Shown piece after piece: positions 58,230-64,000 of a DNA stretch of 64,000 bases (its first letter is position 1; each line of letters begins with the position of its first letter). Location: assembly GCA_947683425.1 (NCBI GenBank), contig CANTUQ010000008.1:2434501-2498500 (forward strand), in the 5' to 3' direction. The DNA comes from Excoecaria cochinchinensis (Eukaryota > Streptophyta > Magnoliopsida > Malpighiales > Euphorbiaceae). A program made the position numbers and the translations under genes. Under the pieces are notes generated by a model that saw only the letters and a list, made by a program, of their open reading frames with translations, ran no database searches and was not told where the DNA came from.

Positions 58230-59882
58230 GTGATAGACCTATTTACACTTTATATTTTAGTTCGTTTGTACTTCATATTGACTTTGTGAATTTATGTTAT
58301 TTCATTTTATGGCTGTTTGAATTTTTTAAATATTAAATTATTACTTTGGATGTTAATTTTCCTTGTTAAGTGCTTGTTTCTCTATTTTTTTTAATTTACG
58401 TGGTTGTTCAATTATTTCTTTTTGAATTTATGTTTCTTTCATTTTGTGGTTGTTCTCTTCTTGCATATAATAATGTGAATATTATTGTGTAAGTAAGATG
58501 ACACAAAATTTACCAAGCGATTCTTTGTCAAGTTCATTAAGTGTCAATAGCTTTAATTCAAGTGACGATAATAGTAGTGATGACGATGATATGGGAGACT
58601 TGCTCATGGTAAGATATTTGATGACAAGCAAAAATATTTTTATTGAAAAAATTCCTTGCAGAACCTCTATGCTTAGTGGGAAAGAATATATTTTGGAAGT
58701 ACTAGTGGGAAATCCTACTAGATGCTATGATAGTTTTCATATGAAACCATATGTTTTTAAAAATTTATGTGATAGGTTGAAGATGATGCACTTATTACAT
58801 GATGCTAAAGATGTAAGTGTCGAGGAAGGTATAGCAATGGCTTTTAGTAGTTCTTTGTCATGGCACAAGACAAAGAATTATAGCTGAGCAGTTTCAACAT
58901 TCAACAGCCAAAATGCATTATTGGTTTAAAATAGTTGTAAGAGTATTGGCTATTTTAGGAGTTAATATGATTAAACCAGTGAATAGAGGCGACGTACAAC
59001 TCGAGATTCAAAATAGTCCAAAATGGTTTCCTTATTTTCAGGTATATTAAGTAGCTGTCTAACTACAATTTTCATAATATACCACATATGTACTACATTT
59101 ATAATTTATTGTGAATGTCTTATAGAAATGCATAGGTGCAATTGATGGCACTCATGTAGTAGCTTGGTCTCCAACTTCTAAACAAAACACATTTCGGGGA
59201 AGAAAAGCCACTCTTGTCACACAAAATATAATGGTAGTGTGTTTGCATGATATGATGTTTACTTTTGTGTATAATAGATGGGAAGGGACTGCAAAATAAT
59301 TCTCGTGTGTTTCTTAATGCATTAACAATAAGGAAATAGTTTTCCTTTTCCTACTGGTGGTAAGAAATTTTTTTAATATATATTTATTTTCATTATATAA
59401 TTGTTAAAAATTAATAGTAAACACATATGAGATTTACTTATTTTATAGATTATTACTATGTTGTGGATACTGGTTATCCAAACATTTCTGAATTTTTAGC
59501 ACCTTATCGTGGTGAAAAGTATCATTTAAAAGATTTTCGTGGATATGGAAGAATAAGGAGGAAATATGAATTATTTAACTACAGGCATACATCACTGCGC
59601 AATTTGATAGAGAGAGCTTTTGGTGTATTAAAGGCAAGATTTCCTATTTTAAAATCAATAACAAGTTACTCATTGCGACCCCAAAAATTGATTTCCATTA
59701 CGTGTTGCACATTACACAATTTTATTAGAAGAGAAGATAAAGCAAACAAACTTTTTACATTGTACGATAGAGCAGGACTAGATCTTGATGAAGAAAGTGG
59801 TCTTGATGTGGTGCAAGAAGGTGTCCAAATATATGTGTCCCAACATAACTAAATGAGTGCTATTGCTGATCAAATGTGGAAT

Positions 59883-62382
59883 TGTCACACCCTATTTTTT
59901 CCCTAGCAGTTTGAGCTATGATTGTCATGTGTATGTGTGCATGTGTGAGTGTTTTGGCATGTGTTAAGGGTGTTTTGGGAAAAATGCATGTTTTATGGGC
60001 TTTAATAGAGTGTGAGTGCATATATGTTAGTAGGGTGTGTGTGTGTTGGGCTGTGTTAGTGTGTGCATGTTCACATGGTAGTAGTGTGTGATTTATAAGG
60101 GTTAGTCTTGTGTGTATTGTCTTGCATGAGTGTAGGGTGTGAGTGGTCAAGTTCCACCAACCATAGGGTGACATGTGGCTAGAGCTTTTGAAAGGAGGTA
60201 TAAATAGAAGAGAGAGAAAATGGGACAGCCATTTGCTGCCTCTTCCCCATTTTCTTCCTTCTCTTTATCTCTACTTCTTCTTTTCTCTTCATTTATGTGC
60301 CCTAGCTTGGATCCAAGTGCTTTGTGGTGGGATTTGATCATTCCTTGAGCTTTGATTGGTAAGTGTAGTGGGTTTCTTCTTCATCATCATCATCATCTCT
60401 TGTTCTTGATTTTGGTTAGAGTGTGTTTAATTTAGGGTTTGTTGTGCTTGCGTGTTTTTGGGTGTTCTTGTTAGTTGAGCCTCCTCGTGATCCCAAAGGA
60501 AAAGAGAAGGCAAGTGGGAGTGGTGCTCTTTGAATTGGAGCAAAAGAATTGCAGATTTGGGAAATTATGTGCATTTTGATGATTTTGTTCTTTGTTGTTT
60601 TTCTGGTAATTGTATGGTTATTGAAGTCTATAATGGTTTTTATGTTATGAGTTTTGAGTATGTTGAGTTAATAACTTAGATTGTGATTTTTTTGGATTAT
60701 ATATATGCATTTGGTTATGTTTTGGATTATAAATTGCTGAATTTTGGGTTTGGATGACTTGATCATGGTTATTGCATGATTTCTTTGGGTTATGAGCTAA
60801 ATAGGTGGGTTTTAAGTTGGTTTTGATGAGTTGAATGTTTAATTTCTGGGTATGTTGAGTTTGGTTTTGAGTTGTGATGAATTTCTGGAATTTTTCTGGG
60901 TTTGGGTTGATCCACACGGCGGTTATGGTATTGCATACTACCGTGTGAATCGTGTGTTTTCCTTCAGTATCGCTTGTCCGTGATTTTACACGGCGGTAAG
61001 GACTCTTTATACCGCCGTGTAAAGTTATTATGCCTTGAAGGAATTCTGGGCTGTGCATTTTACACGGGGGTATGGAATCCTCTATACCGTCGTGTAAAAG
61101 CATTCTGCCTGTTGTGTGGGGCATGTTACACGGTGGTATGGTTTTACCTTACCACCGTGTAGGATGTCTTACACGGCGGTAAATGTATATCATACCGCCG
61201 TGTAAAACGTCTCTGCCCTATTAATTTTGAATTTTTCGATGTTCGTCTTTTTAATTCTTTTTTTCATTTATTATTGGTTTTAATCCTATTTGGTGTCATT
61301 CCAATTAGCTACTAATGTTAAATTGTATTTTCTTTTGCCTTATCAAATTATATTGGATGTCGTGTTTGAATACGGAATGTGTTATGCAGATCTAAGTTCA
61401 TGGTTTCCCTTTATAAACAATATTTTATGCTTGAATGTGATTTGTATTAAGCATGACCTGCGAGAGTCAGTTTAGTGGATAGTTAGGCATGCCTAATAGA
61501 GTTCTTTAGCTGCAGCCCTCTATTCCGTTTGGACCCTGATCAGGTCCCCCATTTGGTTCCTCGCGAACCTCAATGTGTTCGGATCTTGTTTAAGATCCCC
61601 TTTGTAAAATATTTTAAAATGAGAAAATGTGATATTATTTTCCAATTCGTATCCGTAAGGTACTGCCATGCGTTCGATTCGTACCCGTAAGGTACCGCCA
61701 TGTGTTGCTCATTATCCACTACTGTGAGTCAGCAGGTGTTGTGATTTGTTATGTTATGATTATAAGTATATGAATTTGAATGCCTCTATTTATAAGCATA
61801 TGAATCAGTTGGCATATGAATATGATTATGAACTTTCGAATGGTTATGAATGTGATTCGTTATGATTATATCTTATGATTATCAGCTTATGCCATTATGT
61901 ATGTGTTTTGCCTCGACGACCATTATGAATGGCCGTCCATATTATTGTTGTTTGTTTTTCCACTAAGCGTTATCGCTTAGCACGATGTTTTCACTCGTGC
62001 AAGTGCGGAAGGTGTATAGCTTTTGGAAAAGTCACCGCCAGTCAAGCCAATACAGTGGGATTGTTGATAGGACTTAACTTCTTTTTGTATTATGATTCTT
62101 TTGTAATAGTGAACTCTCTTTGTATTTAGGCTTTTGTTAAGCTTTCGCTTTGTATCTCTGAAAGATATAATTATGTTGGTATCAGAACAGTTATGTATTG
62201 AATCTTGTTATTCCATCAATGAATGATCAGTTTGGTTTTAAAGTTTTAATTTCCGCTATTTATGTATGTTTATATTATATGAATGAATGTTTTGTACCAT
62301 TCTGTTTGGTGACACCCTTTCTCATAAGGGTTCTCACTCTCTTGCGGATGGGATTCTGTACGTATGGGAAGGGGGTGTTACA
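59883..62382 (+). repeat. Tekay/Del-like 5' LTR
   Basis: It runs TGTCACACCC to GGGGGTGTTACA, 2,500 bp. It shares length, the CTAAGCGTTATCGCTTAG hairpin (61,963-61,980), paired GTA(C/T)CCGTAAGGTAC repeats (about 61,645-61,700) and a hairpin array with the LTR at 47,296. The first 250 bases are rich in TGTGTG. A gene-like leader with C/T tracts occupies 60,200-60,500. Confidence 0.8.
60913..61205 (+). repeat. Hairpin array III: five inverted repeats
   Basis: Hairpins lie at 60,913-60,947, 60,985-61,023, 61,058-61,098, 61,127-61,161 and 61,169-61,205. Centres are about 74, 74, 66 and 43 bp apart. Arms are TTACACGGCGGTA and TACCGCCGTGTAA. The fourth has ACACGGTGGTA with TACCACCGTGT, a paired change, while the first and third have one-sided mismatches. 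The spacer before the fourth holds GCATTCTGCC, the reverse complement of the GGCAGAATGC spacer motif of arrays I and II. Confidence 0.95.
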
Positions 62383-62387
62383 GTTTT

Positions 62388-62399
62388 TGGTATTAGAGC
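62388..62399 (+). other. Primer-binding site, near match to initiator tRNA-Met
   Basis: TGGTATTAGAGC lies five bases after the LTR. It differs from the canonical TGGTATCAGAGC by one C-to-T change. Confidence 0.75.
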
Positions 62400-62408
62400 T
62401 TGGTTTTT

Positions 62409-62813
62409 TGTAACGACCGGTGGGTCCATCCCCGAAACATATCCCGTCGGGAGTCTGTTCACCGTGCAGTACTCACGGTCTTTGCACCTCCCCTAGTGCC
62501 TTTTTGCCTTCCGTGGGATTCGAACCAAGGATCTGGGGACCTTAAGCCCTTAATTCTTGGAATCCCACTACCATTATGGTAGTGGGATTCCAAGAATTAA
62601 GGGCTTAAGGTCCCCAGGTCCTTGGTTCGAATCCCACGGAAGGCATTATGGTAGTGGGATTCCAAGAATTAAGGGCTTAACGTCTCCAGGTCCTTGGTTC
62701 GAATCCCACGGAAGGCAAAAATGCACTAGGGGAGGTGCAAAGACCGTGAGTACGGCGCGGTGAACAGACTCCCGACGGGATATGTTCCAGGGATGGACCC
62801 ACCGGTCGTTACA
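62409..62813. repeat. 405-bp palindrome with a tRNA-like B box
   Basis: The left arm is 62,409-62,574 and starts TGTAACGACCGGTGGGTCC. The centre is at CCATTATGG (62,575). The right arm ends GGACCCACCGGTCGTTACA at 62,813 and contains one extra tandem unit of about 72 bp (units near 62,576-62,648 and 62,649-62,720). Arms match almost perfectly. Each unit holds GGTTCGAATCC, a perfect RNA polymerase III B-box sequence. No A box or cloverleaf was confirmed. Confidence 0.9.
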
Positions 62814-62839
62814 GGAATGATTATAATAATCACCGGTAA

Positions 62840-63415
62840 CTTTTGGATAGGAACTTATTTACAATTTATAAAGTGACAGTGTTTGGTTTATTTTAGTTTG
62901 GAAACTTATTTTATTTTACTATTCTTATCAGGAGGATACTATAATTATAGGTTTTCTTTTTGTAAGAAATTTTAAAACTTTATTTTATTATATTTACACC
63001 ATTATTATTAATTAATGTAGGCCTTAATAGTTTGATTATTATAATTATATTGATTAAATATATAGAATATAAAAAAAAATTATAAAGGAGGTAGAAAATG
63101 AAAACACTGATAAAAGGAGAAAAATAAACATGATTTTTATTTTTCAGTTATCCATTTTAAAAATTAGAAAAATTAAAAATAAAAATAAAAACTGAAAAAG
63201 AAAATAAAAAATATTTTATACCCTTATTTTTTCCAAATGTTTTATATCTCAAGTAAGAATTTTATCAATCATATGGGAAAGCAATTCCTTCATCAGAAAA
63301 ACAAGCCCACCACTTAAATCATAGAACAAAAACACTTGATCCTTCCTCTAGTGGATAACATATAAATGTGAGGCTAATGTCTGAATCCATGCTTTAACTT
63401 CCGCATTTCACAGCC
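62840..63415 (+). other. Harbinger 3' end and upstream region of the plastid-protein gene
   Basis: AT-rich. It holds the untranslated end of the Harbinger element (its right terminus is not located, perhaps near 63,240) and the promoter of the gene at 63,416. No other gene is seen. Confidence 0.5.
63361..63368 (+). promoter_or_regulatory. Possible TATA box
   Basis: TATAAATG lies 55 bp before the ATG at 63,416. That spacing leaves a short 5' untranslated region, typical of nuclear plant genes. Confidence 0.45.
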
Positions 63416-63796
63416 ATGGTGGTTGTGACACCTACTTGGTCATCATCATATCTCCAAGCCCCAATCCTCACTTCCTGCAACTACATTTCACCGTATCTTC
63501 AACATTTCCACCAGTTATATACTAAATATCGAAAACCCACAAAACATAAATTGCAAAGCTTTGATGGGACCTTCTCTGTTAGAGCTTATATGGAGGACCC
63601 AAACTCCATTTCTAGTTTCGCTAACAAAGTAATCGGTTCTCTCCCCGTTGTTGGCCTTATAGCTAGAATTTTCAGCGACGAAGGTGGTGTTGGTGGTGAT
63701 ACTATTGATTTCGCAGAGTTTAGGAGGAGAGTAGGTAAAATGTGCACGATCAATGACTCCAGAGCTTTCTATGAGTTTCAGGATCGGCGAGGCAAA
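63416..63796 (+). CDS. Exon 1 of a chloroplast protein gene, PSA3-like
   Basis: It begins MVVVTPTWSSSYLQAPI. The first 50-55 residues are rich in Ser/Thr/Pro/Lys/His with no acidic residue, as in a chloroplast transit peptide. The mature part then reads MEDPNSISSFANKVIGSLP, GLIARIFSDEGGVGGD and FAEFRRRVGKMCTINDSRAF. I associate this with the photosystem I assembly factor PSA3, a stroma-facing thylakoid protein that helps insert [4Fe-4S] clusters in the PsaC ridge; this rests on memory of the family and is tentative. The exon ends at GGCAAA before GTAATT at 63,797. It has 127 codons with no break. It is the only apparently intact host coding sequence in the window, and the rest of the gene lies to the right. 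Confidence 0.6.
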
Positions 63797-64000
63797 GTAA
63801 TTGATTTCTCATTTCTAGTATAGTTGTCTTGATTGTCGTTTGGTAGTTCCGCTTTGCAGTGATTAGATCTTGTATTCAGTAGCTGTGCATTTAATGGGCT
63901 TAAGCTGACACTAATTTCAGTTTTACAATTTGAATCGTTACAATGTTATAGTTAGCTTTGAGCTGATGAATTTTGTAGGTTCTATTATTTGGTTTTATTT
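63797..64000 (+). other. Start of intron 1 of the plastid-protein gene
   Basis: It begins GTAATT and is T-rich, with no coding continuation before the window ends. Confidence 0.55.

Larger units (their letters stand above)
59883..62813 (+). mobile_element. LTR-bearing insertion ending in a palindrome
   Basis: It is flanked by a perfect 5-bp duplication GGAAT (59,878-59,882 and 62,814-62,818), and the transposase frame continues exactly across it. The left end TGTCACACCC and a 2.5-kb LTR ending GGTGTTACA are followed by a primer-binding-like site and then, instead of internal genes and a 3' LTR, a 405-bp palindrome ending GGTCGTTACA. It therefore has retrovirus-type TG...CA ends and a 5-bp duplication but two unlike termini. 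Confidence 0.85.
58498..62839 (+). pseudogene. PIF/Harbinger transposase, broken and split
   Basis: Exon 1 (58,498-59,041) has a Ser/Asp-rich start and then IPCRTSMLSGKEYI. A frameshift lies near 58,845. Exon 2 (59,126-59,359) holds the first catalytic Asp in GAIDGTHVVAW (59,144) and a TAA near 59,296. Exon 3 (from 59,449) has the second Asp in VVDTGYPN (about 59,465) and the Glu in LIERAFGVLKARFP (about 59,610). Introns 59,042-59,125 and 59,360-59,448 have GT...AG ends. The last codons are split by an insertion: coding stops in ...QMWN at 59,882 and resumes at 62,814 with the closing residues DYNNHR and TAA at 62,837-62,839. A premature TAA lies near 59,850. Confidence 0.9.

Noticed and set aside
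60645..61124. 159-codon minus-strand frame across hairpin array III
   Set aside because: It arises from the low stop density of the palindromic array, and composition is Thr/His/Asn repeats with no family resemblance.
62409..62813. A tRNA gene or a tRNA-derived SINE
   Set aside because: Only the B box is clear. I could not draw a cloverleaf or find an A box at the right distance, so it is reported only as B-box-like.
63416..63823. Whole 135-codon frame as a complete small protein
   Set aside because: A good splice donor (GTAATT) lies at 63,797, and the last codons beyond it look intronic, so the real coding part is an exon.

Overview
This window is nuclear DNA of a flowering plant, most likely a eudicot. 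It is AT-rich, and almost all of it is transposable elements nested in one another. Only two host genes are visible. One is a broken UDP-glycosyltransferase at 9,597-11,344 (minus). The other is the first exon of a chloroplast-protein gene at 63,416-63,796 (plus) that resembles the photosystem I assembly factor PSA3. No CRISPR array, rRNA, standard tRNA gene or prokaryotic feature was seen.

Layout, left to right. 1-2,558: the 3' end and LTR of a Ty3/gypsy element. 2,776-7,482: a direct repeat (copies A and B) with a truncated Ogre-type LTR between the copies and a 2.3-kb CACTA-like element inside copy B. 9,597-11,344: the UGT pseudogene, split by a 373-bp MITE with a 9-bp target duplication. 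13,125-26,288: a minus-strand Copia derivative with LTRs of about 1 kb. One of its LTRs holds an 8.9-kb minus-strand Tat-lineage gypsy element, and the other holds a DNA transposon that itself holds a hAT-type MITE. 26,289-28,637: two further minus-strand Copia remnants. 28,638-33,466: an Ogre-like LTR, primer-binding site, leader and gag. 33,482-42,380: a decayed plus-strand Copia interrupted by a young complete Copia (36,059-40,796, 5-bp target duplication GCCAA). 43,480-54,230: an endogenous caulimovirid (pararetrovirus) whose RT is split by a Mutator-like element (47,178-51,835) carrying a truncated gypsy. 56,081-62,839: the end of another CACTA-like element, then a PIF/Harbinger transposon whose last codons are split by a 2.93-kb LTR-bearing insertion ending in a 405-bp palindrome.

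The most interesting pattern is a set of hairpin arrays inside LTRs. Three long LTRs (780-2,558; 47,296-49,789; 59,883-62,382) carry 4-6 perfect or near-perfect hairpins spaced mostly 72-74 bp apart. The spacers share a GGCAGAATGC-like motif, and the stems change on both arms together (CACGGTGG/CCACCGTG, CATGGTG/CACCATG, ACACGGCGG/CCGCCGTGT). The array in the first LTR has the opposite polarity relative to its LTR from the other two, as if the array were a separable module. The Ogre-like LTR carries its own, different palindromes, also with paired changes. Other notable observations are a probable CACTA excision footprint (ATA-G-ATA), an 87-nt pure C tract, an intron-containing antisense ORF in the Tat element, and the palindrome-ended retroelement.

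No open reading frame of any element is intact. The elements do not act together as a system. The window records serial insertion, and many events can be ordered because target-site duplications and interrupted reading frames survive. All family assignments come from reading motifs by eye, with no database search.
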